NCBI GenBank assembly: GCA_018064845.1
Contig: JAGHUK010000045.1
Span: 1 to 36,550, forward strand
DNA length: 36,550 nt
Direction: 5' to 3'
Origin: Candidatus Hennigella equi
Lineage (GTDB): Bacteria; Bacillota_I; Bacilli_A; Mycoplasmatales; Mycoplasmoidaceae
Shown here in pieces: positions 6,513-16,057 of the stretch. The position numbers were made by a program, and so were the translations under genes. Within the stretch, counting starts at the first letter, position 1; every line of letters starts with the position of its first letter. The notes below the pieces were generated by a model that made no database searches, was not told the DNA's origin, and saw nothing but the letters and a program-made list of their open reading frames with translations.

Positions 6513-8881
6513 TATTTTACATTCTTTCCTTTAATAACCTTTGTTTCTTTTAATGGTTTACCATTGAAGACAATGTTATAGATTTCATCATAGTGTTCAA
6601 CTAAATATACTGTGATGTTGTCTTTAACTTCAGGTGGGACATCCTTTAAGAATCTTTCATCACGTGCTGGGATGATAACTGTATTAACACCACCACGATG
6701 TGCTGAAATAGTCTTTTCTTTTACTCCACCAATGATCAATACTTTACCACGTAAAGTAATTTCACCAGTCATTGATAATGTTGATTTAACTGGGCGGTTA
6801 CTTAAAGCTGAGATGATAGCTGTTGTTAATGTTACACCAGCAGATGGCCCATCTTTTGGTACTCCACCAGTTGGGACATGGATATGAATATCTGTTTTAG
6901 CAAAGTCAATATCTTTGATTCCAAACTTCTTTGCATTAGCTTTAACAAACGCTAAAGCAACTTGGGCAGATTCCTTCATTGTTTCTTTTAGGTTACCAGT
7001 GATGGATACCCCACCCTTACCTTTATAATGAGTTACTTCAATTTGAAGTAAGTCACCACCAGCAGATGTATAAGCCATACCGTTTACTACACCAGGAATG
7101 TTTACTTTTTCCTTAACGTTGTATTCAAAGATTTCTTTGTCTAAGTAGAACTTAGCAGCTGCTTTGTCAATGCTCTTTGTGATCTTCTTTTTGCTAGACA
7201 TTTGTTCAACAACAAGTTTTCTTGCAATCTTTCTGATCATTCTTTCTAGTTCACGAACACCAGCTTCTTGTGTGTAGTGTCTAATAATGAACATTAATGC
7301 ATCATCATCAAATGTTAAGTCTTTGCTTGTTAGGCCAGAATCTTTTAATACTTTAGGAATTAAGTATTTCTTAGCAATAGCTAACTTTTCAAGTTCTGTA
7401 TATGAAGTTAGTTCAATAATTTCTAAACGGTCATATAAAGCAGCAGGAATTTGTTCTGCATAGTTAGCTGTTGCTACGAACATAACTTTTGATAAGTCGT
7501 AATCTTCTTCAATATAGTTATCGCTAAATCTTGAGTTTTGTTCTGGATCTAGTACTTCAAGCATTGCTGAAGCTGGATCTCCTCTTTGATCAGATGACAT
7601 TTTATCAATTTCATCTAATAAGAATAATGGGTTAACTACACCAGCTTTCTTCATTGCTTTAATGATTCTACCAGGCATAGAACCTAAATATGTTCTTCTA
7701 TGTCCTCTAATTTCAGATTCATCTTTAACACCACCTAAAGCCATCTTAACAAATGGTTTTCCAAGTGCATCAGCAATAGATTTAGCAAGTGATGATTTAC
7801 CAACACCTGGAGGACCAACTAAACAAATAATTGGTGCTTTAGTGTTTCTAGATTTAGCTCTAACTGCTAAATATTCAACAATTCTTTCTTTTACTTTTTC
7901 TAGCCCATAGTGACTTGCATCTAATGTTCCTTTAACTTTGTTAAAGTCATCATTATCTTTGTTTTCTTGTCATCATGGGATGTTTAATAATCATTCAATG
8001 TACGTTCTAATCATTGATGATTCTTGAGGGTTAGAAGATTCCAAATGATTAATTTCAGATTCAAGTTTTTCTTTAATATGTTTAGGATAAGGGTTTTCTC
8101 TTAATTTCTTTCTAAACATTGTTGAATCATTTTCACGTGAAGAAATTTCACCAAGTTCTTCCTTGATAGTTCTCATTTTTTCACGTAGATAAAATTCACG
8201 TTGTTGTTTGTTTAAACTTTCGTTTAATTTCTTATTAATATCTTTTTCTACTTTAGATAAATCAGCAGGATTAGATAGCATTCCTGTTAAAGCATCAATC
8301 TTTAACGGTAATGTGTTCAAAGCTAAGATTTGTTGCTTTTGATCAAAGTGAACAGGTAAAGCATTAGCTATTTCATAAACTAAATCAATGAAATTGTTGG
8401 TTTTACCTTTCTTTTCATTTTCAATAATGATGTCTCTAATTCTTGCAGTGACCTTTTGGTCATATCTATTTAATAGTTCTAATAATGTATCAAATTCTTT
8501 AGACTCATCAATCTTGTATAGTTGTTGATCATTGATAGCAGTGAATTCACATTTAATGATCTTGCTAGTGCCATCAATTGATATGCCACTAATCAATGCA
8601 CGACTTGTTGGCATTACTGTTATAGTCATACCATCATCAGTCTTTGCAATCTTAGTAATTTTAGCTAAAACACCAATATTATAGATTTCATCTATTTTCT
8701 TTACTGTATCTAACTTAGGATTGATTTGAGCAGTAATGATAATTTCTTTACCGCCTTTATCATATGCATCGTTAATAGAATTAATAGATGCCTCACGAGC
8801 AATCTCTATGTCCTTCTCAATACCAGGGAAGCAAATTACTCCTCTAGTAATTAGTAAGTTTTTGTTATTTTGGTTCTTCAT
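6512..8881 (-). CDS. lon: ATP-dependent protease Lon
   Basis: A 789-aa Lon protease that degrades misfolded and regulatory proteins in the cytoplasm. Order: N-terminal LON substrate-binding domain (from ITRGVICFPGIEKD), coiled-coil, AAA+ module with Walker A GPPGVGKS and Walker B LFLLDEIDKMSSD, then the protease domain with the Ser680-Lys723 dyad (DGPSAG and GGVKEK). The frame crosses several TGA(Trp) codons near 7950-7990. I chose the ATG at 8879-8881 because GGAGG lies 8 nt upstream; a GTG 12 nt earlier falls inside that ribosome site. A CIRCE element (8903-8929) lies directly upstream, so HrcA heat-shock control is likely. The thioesterase gene follows with overlap. Confidence 0.97.
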
Positions 8882-8902
8882 AATAACCTCCACATAATCA
8901 TT

Positions 8903-8929
8903 TTAGCACTTTTTTAGTGAGAGTGCTAA
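8903..8929 (-). promoter_or_regulatory. CIRCE element (HrcA operator) of lon
   Basis: TTAGCACTT, 9-nt spacer, GAGTGCTAA, matching the CIRCE consensus TTAGCACTC-N9-GAGTGCTAA at all but one base. It lies 22 nt before the lon start codon. HrcA binding here is established for the motif in Firmicutes and mollicutes; hrcA itself is not in the window. Confidence 0.93.
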
Positions 8930-8950
8930 TTTATTTTATTTTTCTCCTAT

Positions 8951-8988
8951 ATATACCTTTACCTAAAAAAATAAAAATTTAGGAAAAT
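8951..8988 (-). repeat. 38-bp conserved intergenic element, copy 2 (between tig and lon)
   Basis: Same 38-bp length and ends as copy 1 (ATATACCTTTACC and AAAAATTTAGGAAAAT on plus). On the minus strand it follows the tig terminator and precedes the lon CIRCE. Similarity with copy 1 runs on into a second ribosome-site-like ATATAGGAG, but no start codon follows it here. Confidence 0.85.
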
Positions 8989-8992
8989 TAAT

Positions 8993-9018
8993 AAAAAAAA
9001 GCATCTATTTAGATGCTT
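8993..9018 (-). terminator. Terminator of tig, overlapping its stop codon
   Basis: On the minus strand GCATCT, AAAT loop, AGATGC and eight T. The TAG stop (9005-9007) lies in the loop and distal arm, so the last tig codons (Ala-Ser-Lys) form the first arm. Confidence 0.85.
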
Positions 9019-10333
9019 TCTTAGGTTCTTCTTTTTTACAGTTTTCAATAAGCTTTTTGAAGAGTTTGTCACGAAGAATGTTGCTATTAGCATATTCTTT
9101 GTTCTTTTCGTACATTTCGTTTGCTTTCTTTTCATCGCCTAGGTATCTAGTTAACTTAGATAGATAGTCTTTTGTGTCAAGAGGTTCAACTTTAAGTTTG
9201 TAATCTTCGATTAGCTTTTCATAAACTAGAGCAACAGTTAATGTTGATTTAGCTGAAGTATTTAGAGTTTCTTCAAATTTCTTTTCATCAACTTTAATAG
9301 CTTTCTTGTATTGTTCTAATGTTTTGAAACCAGCACGATTAGCTTCTTGTTGGTATTGTCTCAAGATTTGATCTTTGTGCATGTTGATTAGACTTTGTGG
9401 ATAGTAGTCTAATTTAGCTTTTTTACTAATTGCGTCATTAATAATTCTTAATGCCATGTCTTGGTATCTAAGCTCTGCTTCTTGAGTAAATAATGTTTTA
9501 ATGTGAGCTTCAAGTTGTGCCATGTTGTCACAATCCATACCAAACTTTTTGCAGTAGTCTTTGTTAATTTCTGGATATTCAATTTCTTTAACATCCTTAA
9601 CTTCTACTTCAAATTTAGCAGGTTTACCTGCATAGTCTTTCATTCCATAATCCTTAGGGAATGTAACATTAACATCTTTCTTATCACCTTTTTTGCAACC
9701 AATAAGTTGATCTTCAAAATTGTCAATGAAAGACTTAGAACCAATTTCTAGTTCAAAGTTTTTGCCTTCTCCACCTTTGAATGCTTTGCCGTCAATAAAA
9801 CCTTTGAAGTCAATAACAGCAATGTTGCCTTTAGCAACAACACCATCTTTCTTAACTGAAACCATAGCGTCTGGTTTAATCATCATCTTGATTTGTTGTT
9901 TAACCATTGCATCAGAAACTTCAGGAGCTTTAAATGGTGGTAAAACAATGTTATATACATCATCCAAAGTAAAGTCTGTTACCTTTGGTACTAGTTCAAA
10001 ACTTACTTTGATCACTGGAACTGGATCTAATTTAACCACTTCCATTTTATTAACTGAATCAATACAATCTGAATCTTTAAATTCCTTTGATTCAAGAATT
10101 TCTCTTACCATTTGGTTTTGTTGCTTTTCTAGTGTACGCATAGCAACATCCATAGGAGAGATTCTTTTATCAATTTCAACTTGAGGAACATGTCCTTTTC
10201 TAAAACCTTGAATTTGGATGTTCTTAGCTAAGTTTTTCTTAGTTTGAGCCATACCCTCTTTTCAAGTTTTAGCTGATAATTCAACTTCAAATGTACAATC
10301 AGTCTTATTATTTTTTACTGATAAAATTTTCAT
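9005..10333 (-). CDS. tig: Trigger factor (ribosome-associated chaperone and prolyl isomerase)
   Basis: A 442-aa trigger factor that binds nascent chains at the ribosome exit. The ribosome-docking signature appears as GFRKGHVP near residue 45. The PPIase (FKBP-like) domain is seen around residues 155-240 (AVIDFKGFIDGKAFKGGEGK, then FEDQLIGCKKGDKK and FPKDYGMKDYAGKPAKFEVEV), followed by the helical C-terminal chaperone domain. The start at 10333 (MKILSVKNNKTDCTFEVEL) requires one TGA(Trp) codon and is favoured over an internal Met because it supplies the family N-terminus and has AGAGG upstream. It has its own -10 (10363-10368) and terminator. It sits between lon and clpB among proteostasis genes, but no CIRCE precedes it. 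Confidence 0.95.
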
Positions 10334-10362
10334 TTTATATACCTCTTTTACAAAGTTATTAA

Positions 10363-10368
10363 ATTATA
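10363..10368 (-). promoter_or_regulatory. -10 box of tig
   Basis: TATAAT on the minus strand 29 nt before the tig ATG, with AGAGG between. It lies just downstream of the terminator of the preceding lipoprotein gene. Confidence 0.6.
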
Positions 10369-10390
10369 AAGTATAAAGAATAAAATTAAT

Positions 10391-10418
10391 AATAAAAAAA
10401 GAGCATTGCTCTTTTTTA
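10391..10418 (-). terminator. Terminator of the second lipoprotein gene
   Basis: GAGC and GCTC around a 3-nt loop, flanked by runs of A and T on either side. On the minus strand it begins in the TAA stop (10416-10418) and ends in a U tract. Confidence 0.8.
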
Positions 10419-11171
10419 ATGACGACTTGCATTTTTAATATTTTTTAAATAATGAGATTGGTAGATGAAGATAGGGATGATAGGTCTTTGGTCATCACTT
10501 TTGTATATTTCATCACTTTCAGTATCAAATATAGTAAATTTTTCAGCGCCATATTCAGTGTCGCCTCAAACTGTCATACGGTCATGTCTTTTTGTACTAA
10601 CCTCTCATTTTCCATATGTGTAAGCGTGGTATGGTTGAACACCTCAAACTTCATGATCTTGTCCCCCATCACGGACAGTTCAAGGGACCGAATCATATTC
10701 CCATTTAAAATACATGTATTCATTAATTTTGGCGTGTTCGTAACTTAGATCTTCATCTTGATATTTACCTTCAGAATTTATTTCAACCGTTTCTTCAATT
10801 GTAAATGACATAAGATAATAATCTTTATTTTCATGAGTTTCTTTTTTAATTTTAAATCCAGAAATTTTTGTTTTTAAACTTCCTGTAGCATTCCCATACA
10901 TTCTTTTGTGTGCTTCTATATCAGCATTAGTTGATGATGCTTTTACTGTGTAGTAATCATCAGTAAATATTTTTTTGTTTTTAATAACATTGTCAAAGTA
11001 TAGAGGTTCAACATCCTTTTCTTGCATTGGTTCCGGTGTTTCTGGTAGTGGATCTATCTTATTCTTATAATCTAAACCAATCCATCCGCCACATGATGTT
11101 GCAACAGGAGCAACAACAGCAGTTACGCTGGCTATACTTGCAATAGGCAATATTTTCTTAAATATTTTCAT
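10416..11171 (-). CDS. Lipoprotein, function unknown, with T15 promoter tract
   Basis: A 251-aa predicted lipoprotein. The signal peptide is MKIFKKILPIASIASV then a hydrophobic stretch ending VATSC, with lipidation expected at Cys27. Next comes a Pro-rich linker (PLPETPEPMQ) and a mature domain rich in Tyr and Trp that I do not recognise. The start is supported by GAAAGGGG seven nt upstream. The frame continues through TGA(Trp) codons below 10680 and ends KNIKNASRH. A run of 15 T (minus strand) starts 28 nt upstream of the ATG, in the -35/spacer region. Surface exposure is inferred from the lipobox. It is convergent with nothing and is followed by tig on the same strand behind a terminator. 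Confidence 0.85.
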
Positions 11172-11198
11172 TATTTCCCCTTTCAATTTTATCGTATC

Positions 11199-11213
11199 AA
11201 AAAAAAAAAAAAA
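11199..11213 (-). repeat. Homopolymer of 15 A/T in a lipoprotein promoter
   Basis: Fifteen A on the plus strand, i.e. T15 reading towards the lipoprotein gene. A plausible -10 (TAAAAT, 11186-11191 on minus) lies next to it, so the tract occupies the spacer and -35 position. Homopolymers of this length slip readily during replication. Confidence 0.8.
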
Positions 11214-11308
11214 TGCGCACTTATCAGATTGACACGATTTGATTTATTTTTTTACTACCGTACAAGTTTATATATAGTAAGAATAATAAGGTATTATAGA
11301 AATTGTGG

Positions 11309-11314
11309 TATAAT
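11309..11314 (+). promoter_or_regulatory. Extended -10 promoter of tRNA-Arg
   Basis: TGG directly before TATAAT gives a TGnTATAAT extended -10, 12 nt upstream of the mature tRNA 5' end. No good -35 is visible, which an extended -10 can compensate. Confidence 0.7.
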
Positions 11315-11325
11315 ACATTAACACT

Positions 11326-11402
11326 GTGCCAGTAGCTCAGTTGGATAGAGTACGCGCCTTCTAAGCGCGTGGTCGGAGGTTCGAATCCTCTCTGGCGCGC
11401 CA
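11326..11402 (+). tRNA. tRNA-Arg (anticodon UCU)
   Basis: A 77-nt cloverleaf with CCA encoded (11400-11402). The acceptor stem is GTGCCAG with CTGGCGC (one G-U pair), discriminator G. D-arm GCTCAGTTGGATAGAGT. The anticodon stem CGCGC/GCGCG encloses the loop CTTCTAA with anticodon TCT, reading AGA and AGG by wobble. The T-arm contains GGTTCGAATCC. AGA is the dominant Arg codon in this AT-rich genome, so this is a major tRNA. It has its own promoter and terminator. Confidence 0.97.
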
Positions 11403-11405
11403 TTT

Positions 11406-11438
11406 AAAACCTAGTTGAACGGAATCAGCTAGGTTTTT
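11406..11438 (+). terminator. Terminator of tRNA-Arg
   Basis: AAACCTAGTTG and CAGCTAGGTTT (one G-U pair) around an 8-nt loop, followed by T. The tail leads directly into the -10 of the next gene. Confidence 0.82.
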
Positions 11439-11446
11439 TATTTCGC

Positions 11447-11452
11447 TATAAT
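11447..11452 (+). promoter_or_regulatory. -10 box of the lipoprotein esterase gene
   Basis: TATAAT ends only 8 nt before the ATG at 11461 and there is no Shine-Dalgarno in between, so transcription should begin at or next to the start codon (leaderless mRNA). Confidence 0.65.
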
Positions 11453-11460
11453 TTATTATT

Positions 11461-12483
11461 ATGAAAAATAAATGATTAAGTATCCCTACTTGTTTAGTTG
11501 GATTGATGGCTGCAAGTTGTGGTCATGTTAACACAATATATCTATCAATTAGTGAAAAAGGACATGAACTAGAAGAAGTTTTATTAGAAATAAAACCAAA
11601 CTGGCAAGAACCAGCAAAATTTAATGATTTAATTGAAAAATATAAAAGCGAGGGTGTATCAAGATATGTTGATTTCAATATGGATGATTTAAATCAACCA
11701 GTTGTTTGCAACCTTAAAGATATTTCAACATCTACATCTGATGGATACAAACTATATACATTATTAGATAGTGATGCAAGCAATTATGATACCATCCTTC
11801 TTTATATCCATGGTGGTGGTTATATTAACAATATTATTGGTGATGAATTATCATTAATTGATAATATTGCAAAAGTAACAAACGCAAAAGCTTATATACC
11901 TATTTATCCATTAGCACCAGTTGATGATTATGAAAAGGCATTTACTTTTATTAAACATGTGTATGAATTAATTTCAACTGAAAATAAGAAAATTGTTATT
12001 ATCGGTGATTCATCAGGAGCTGGACAAGCTGTAGCAATGATTGAAAACTCATACAATTTAGGCTATAAAGCACCTGAAAAATTAATTCTTTTATCGCCTT
12101 GATTAGATGGTGAGATGAAAAATAAAATGTGTGAAGAATACGAGAAAAAGGATTGTTTACTAGCAAACTATGGTTTGAAAGAAGCTGCTAAATATTGAGC
12201 AGGAACAAAACATAATGTTAGAGACTATCAAATTAGTCCAATTAACGGTGATCTATCATTCTTACCACCTACATTAACTATTGTTGGTGATAATGAATTA
12301 ATGTATCCTGACACAATGGATTTTGTCAAGAAACTTAAGAAATATCATATTAAACAACAATTAGTTATTGGAAAAGGTTCAATGCATGACTTTGCAATGT
12401 ATAACAATACAAAAGAAGGCGGCTGAGTTTTACCAGAAGCTATAGAAGCTCAAAAAATTATTTGTAATTTTATTCTAGAATAA
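11461..12483 (+). CDS. Lipoprotein alpha/beta hydrolase, HSL-type esterase/lipase
   Basis: A 340-aa lipid-anchored alpha/beta hydrolase of the hormone-sensitive-lipase (family IV) type. The signal MKNKWLSIPTCLVGLMAASC puts the lipidated Cys at residue 20. The oxyanion motif HGGGY begins at His117. The nucleophile elbow is GDSSG with Ser184. The rest of the triad is probably Asp277 (VGDNELMYP) and His309 (GSMHDF). It should cleave carboxyl esters at the outer face of the membrane, perhaps host lipids; the substrate is inference. The frame needs several TGA(Trp) codons (for example SPWLDG, KYWAG, GGWVLP). No ribosome site is visible; a TATAAT 8 nt upstream suggests a leaderless mRNA. It lies between tRNA-Arg and clpB. 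Confidence 0.9.
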
Positions 12484-12504
12484 AAAAGCAGACAAAAAAT
12501 AAAA

Positions 12505-12531
12505 TTAGCACTTTCATAGCGAGAGTGCTAA
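12505..12531 (+). promoter_or_regulatory. CIRCE element (HrcA operator) of clpB
   Basis: TTAGCACTT, 9-nt spacer, GAGTGCTAA, differing from the consensus at one base. It covers the -35 area of the clpB promoter (-10 at 12540-12545). Flanking AAAA and TTTT let it also fold as a terminator-like hairpin behind the esterase gene. Confidence 0.94.
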
Positions 12532-12539
12532 TTTTGTTG

Positions 12540-12545
12540 TATAAT
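12540..12545 (+). promoter_or_regulatory. -10 box of clpB
   Basis: TATAAT 22 nt before the clpB ATG, 8 bp downstream of CIRCE. GTGAGG at about 12553 is the ribosome site. Confidence 0.75.
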
Positions 12546-12567
12546 GGGTGTAGTGAGGTAATAAATT

Positions 12568-14703
12568 ATGGAATTTAATTATCAAAAACCAGATGATGAA
12601 AATGCATTAAAACAATTTGGCAGAAACATCACCCAAGATGTAAGGGACAATAAAGTTGACCCTATTATTGGTCGTGAAAAAGAAATTAGAAGATTAATAG
12701 AAATTATTTCTAGAAAGACTAAAAACAATCCAGTTCTAATTGGAGAACCAGGTGTTGGTAAAACAGCTATAGTAGAAGGTTTTGCTCAACGTATTGTTAA
12801 TAAAGATGTACCAAATAACTTAATTGGTAAAGAAGTATATGAATTATCAATGGCAAGTTTAATTGCTGGTGCAAGTTTCCAAGGTCAATTTGAACAACGT
12901 CTTAATAATGTTATTAAGCAAGTAAAAGAATCTGATGGAAACATCATTCTCTTTATTGATGAAATTCACCAATTAGTAGGAACTGGCAAAAACTCAGGTA
13001 GCAGCACAATGGATGCAGCTAACATATTAAAACCAATGATGGCTCGTGGTGAAATAAAAGTTATTGGTGCTACTACTATTAATGAATATAGACAATATAT
13101 AGAAAAGGATTCTGCGCTTGAGCGTAGAATGCAAAAAGTCTTAGTAGTAGAACCTACTAAAGAAGAAGCTTTAACAATCATGCGTGGATTAAAAGAAAGA
13201 TGAGAATTATTCCACCAAGTTAAGATTCATGACTCTGCACTTGTTGCTGCAGTTAATTTATCTGATCGCTACATCTCAGATAGATACTTACCAGATAAAT
13301 CCATAGATTTAATTGATGAAGCAGCAGCAAAGGTTAAAACTCAATTCCATTCATTACCACCTGAACTTGATAAAAGAAATAGAGAAATTATTTATTTAGA
13401 AACTGCCAAAGCAGCTCTTTCTAAAGAAGAAGATGAAAAATCTAAAAAGAATTTAAAAGATATTGAAAAGCAACTTGCTGATTTAAAGAAAGTGCAAGAT
13501 AAAGCATTATCTGAATGAAATAAAAATAAAGATGAACATAAAAAGATCAATGATCTTAAAACAAAATTAGATAATGAAAAAGCTGAAGCAGAAAGATTAC
13601 AACAAGATGGTGAATTTGAAAAAGCCAGCAAGTTACTTTATGTTTCAATTCCTGCTCATACTAAAGAATTAAAGAAACTAGAAGAAGAGTTTGAAAAGAA
13701 TTCTACTGGTCACAACTTCTCTGACTCTGTAACAGTTAATGAAGTGGCGGAAGTTATTTCTCAAACAACTAACATTCCATTAAATAAATTACTTCAATCT
13801 GAACAAGCTAAATTAAATAATTTAGCAGATGATATTAAGAAAACTGTTAAAGGACAAGATGAAGCAGTTGAACTAGTAGCTAATGCTGTGCTAAGAGGTC
13901 GTGCTGGAATAAATGATCCAAATAGACCAATTGGCTCATTCCTATTCTTAGGTCCAACTGGTGTTGGAAAGACGCAACTTGCTAAGGCACTAGCATTAAA
14001 TATGTTTGATTCAGAAAAACAAATGATTAGATTTGATATGTCTGAATATATGGAAAAGCATACTGTTAGTAAACTAATTGGTGCTCCAGCAGGATATGTT
14101 GGTTATGAACAAGGTGGTTTATTAACTGATGCAGTTAGAACAAAACCTTATTCAGTTGTTTTGTTTGATGAAATTGAAAAAGCACATGTTGATGTTTTAA
14201 ATATCTTACTTCAAGTATTAGATGATGGACAATTAAAAGATAGCCATGGTAGATATGTAAACTTCAAAAATACAATCATTATCATGACATCAAACATTGG
14301 TGGCCAACATGTTTTAGATGGTGATAAAAAGAAAGTACTTGATGAAATCAAATTAAGATTAAGACCTGAATTTATTAACAGAATTGATGAACTTATTGTT
14401 TTCAATGCCTTAAGTCAAGACAACATCAAGGAAATTGTTCAAACTCAATTAAAGGAAGTTTCAACAAGACTTGCAGAGCAAGAATATAACATTAACTTTG
14501 ACAAGAAGATCATTACTTGGGTAGCAAAAGAAGCATATGATCCTGCTTTTGGCGCTAGACCAATCAAAAGATTCATCCAAAGAAACATAGAAAATGTTCT
14601 TGCTAATGAAATCATTTCTAATAATTTGAAAAAGAACAAAAAATATGAATTAGGAATTGATGAGAAATCTAAGAAGATTTCTATCTATCCATATGGTAGT
14701 TAA
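12568..14703 (+). CDS. clpB: Disaggregase chaperone ClpB (N-domain-less)
   Basis: A 711-aa ClpB/Hsp100 ATPase that rescues aggregated proteins together with DnaK. AAA-1 carries Walker A GEPGVGKT at residues 59-66 and Walker [11 protein letters not shown]. The long coiled-coil middle domain covers about residues 270-390 (Lys/Glu-rich), which marks ClpB rather than ClpA or ClpC. AAA-2 has GPTGVGKT at 462-469 and [10 protein letters not shown]. The amino-terminal Clp-N domain of typical 860-aa ClpB is absent, as in other mycoplasmas, and the protein begins just before AAA-1. TGA(Trp) at 13201-13203 and another in the middle domain are read through. CIRCE and a -10 box lie upstream, so it is heat-shock controlled. 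Confidence 0.97.
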
Positions 14704-14742
14704 TAGGTAATCATTTTTATATGTAAAAAAGTGATTTCTCTA

Positions 14743-14748
14743 TATAAT
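14743..14748 (+). promoter_or_regulatory. -10 box of tuf
   Basis: TATAAT 37 nt before the tuf ATG, with a strong AAGGAG ribosome site at about 14771-14776. No clear clpB terminator precedes it; only a weak ATCATTTTT/AAAAAGTGAT stem without a T tract is present. Confidence 0.6.
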
Positions 14749-14785
14749 AAATATACATATTAAAAAAATTAAGGAGAAAAATAAT

Positions 14786-15970
14786 ATGGCAATCGGAAAA
14801 TTCGATCGTACTAAACCACACGTTAATATTGGTACTATCGGTCACATCGACCATGGTAAAACAACATTAACTGCTGCTATCTGTACTTTCTTAGCAAAGA
14901 ATGGTTTAGCACAAGCTAGAGACTATGCATCAATTGATAGTGCTCCAGAAGAAAAAGCGCGTGGTATTACTATTAATACTTCACACGTTGAATATGAAAC
15001 AAAGAAGAGACACTATGCACACGTAGACTGTCCAGGACACGCTGACTATGTTAAAAACATGATCACTGGTGCTGCTCAAATGGATGGAGCAATTCTAGTA
15101 GTTGCTGCATCAGACGGTGCAATGCCTCAAACAAGAGAACACATCTTACTTGCAAGACAAGTAGGTGTACCTAAAATCGTTGTATTCGTTAACAAATGTG
15201 ACGTTGTAACAGACAACGAAGTTAAAGAATTAGTTGAAATGGACATCAGAGACTTACTAACAAGTTATGGATTTGATGGTGACAATGTTCCAATGATCTT
15301 TGGATCTGCTTTAGGTGCTTTACAAGGTAAACCTGAATGAGAACAAAAGATTCAAGAATTAATGGACGCTGTTGACTCATACATTCCTGACCCAGTAAGA
15401 GATACTGATAAACCATTCTTATTACCTATCGAAGACATCTTCACAATTACAGGTCGTGGTACAGTTGTAACTGGCCGTGTAGAACGTGGTGAAGTTAAAC
15501 TAAACGACGAAGTTGAAATCGTAGGTTTAAGACCAACAAGAAAAGTAGTTGTAACTGGTATTGAAATGTTTAGAAAAACTCTAGACTCAGCTATGGCTGG
15601 TGACAACGCTGGTATCTTACTTCGTGGTGTAAACCGTGAAGATGTTGAACGTGGTCAAGTATTAGCTAAGACTGGTTCAATTAAACCATACAAGAAATTT
15701 AAAGCTCAAATTTATGCTCTTAAGAAAGAAGAAGGTGGACGTCACACTGCATTCCATCAAGGTTACAGACCTCAATTCTACTTTAGAACTACAGACGTTA
15801 CAGGTTCAATCGAACTTGCACAAGGTGTTGACATGATCATGCCTGGTGACAACGCAGAAATTACTGTTGAATTAATTGCTCCAGTAGCAATTGAAAAAGG
15901 TTCAAAATTCTCTATTAGAGAAGGTGGCCACACAGTAGGTGCTGGAAACGTTACTGAAATTATTGCTTAA
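14786..15970 (+). CDS. tuf: Elongation factor Tu
   Basis: A 394-aa EF-Tu that delivers aminoacyl-tRNA to the ribosome. G1 is GHIDHGKT (the commoner form is GHVDHGKT), G2 [15 protein letters not shown]3 [13 protein letters not shown]4 NKCD, and G5 GSALGAL. Domains 2 and 3 are intact to the C-terminal ...[10 protein letters not shown]. One TGA(Trp) lies at 15338-15340 (PEWEQK). Codon use is richer in C-ending codons than in the neighbours, as expected for a very highly expressed gene. It has its own promoter, strong ribosome site and terminator, so it is monocistronic rather than part of a str operon. Confidence 0.99.
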
Positions 15971-15989
15971 TTTTTCTTCAAATTTTACT

Positions 15990-16019
15990 AAAAAGAAGCT
16001 CGGCCGGGCTTCTTTTTGT
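15990..16019 (+). terminator. Terminator of tuf
   Basis: A 10-bp stem, AAAAAGAAGC with GCTTCTTTTT, around the GC-rich loop TCGGCCGG, then T. The strongest terminator in the window. Confidence 0.9.
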
Positions 16020-16057
16020 TTTTTCTAATTTTGTATTAAAATTAAAGTATAGGAATT

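Noticed and set aside
8950-8993. A tiny gene in the tig-lon gap using the second ribosome-like AGGAG after copy 2 of the 38-bp element
   Set aside because: No ATG, GTG or TTG follows at a usable distance before the CIRCE, and stops appear in every short frame.
9503-10184. Plus-strand open frames across tig (and similar antisense frames over clpB, guaB and polC)
   Set aside because: They lack ribosome sites, have low-complexity composition and lie wholly inside well-supported genes on the other strand.
11215-11260. A plus-strand promoter with TTGACA near 11229
   Set aside because: The -35 is perfect but the sequence 17 bp downstream (TTACTA) is a poor -10, and the tRNA promoter further on explains the transcription needed.
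14704-14740. Terminator after clpB
   Set aside because: A weak A/T stem exists, but no T tract follows it; not strong enough to list as a feature.
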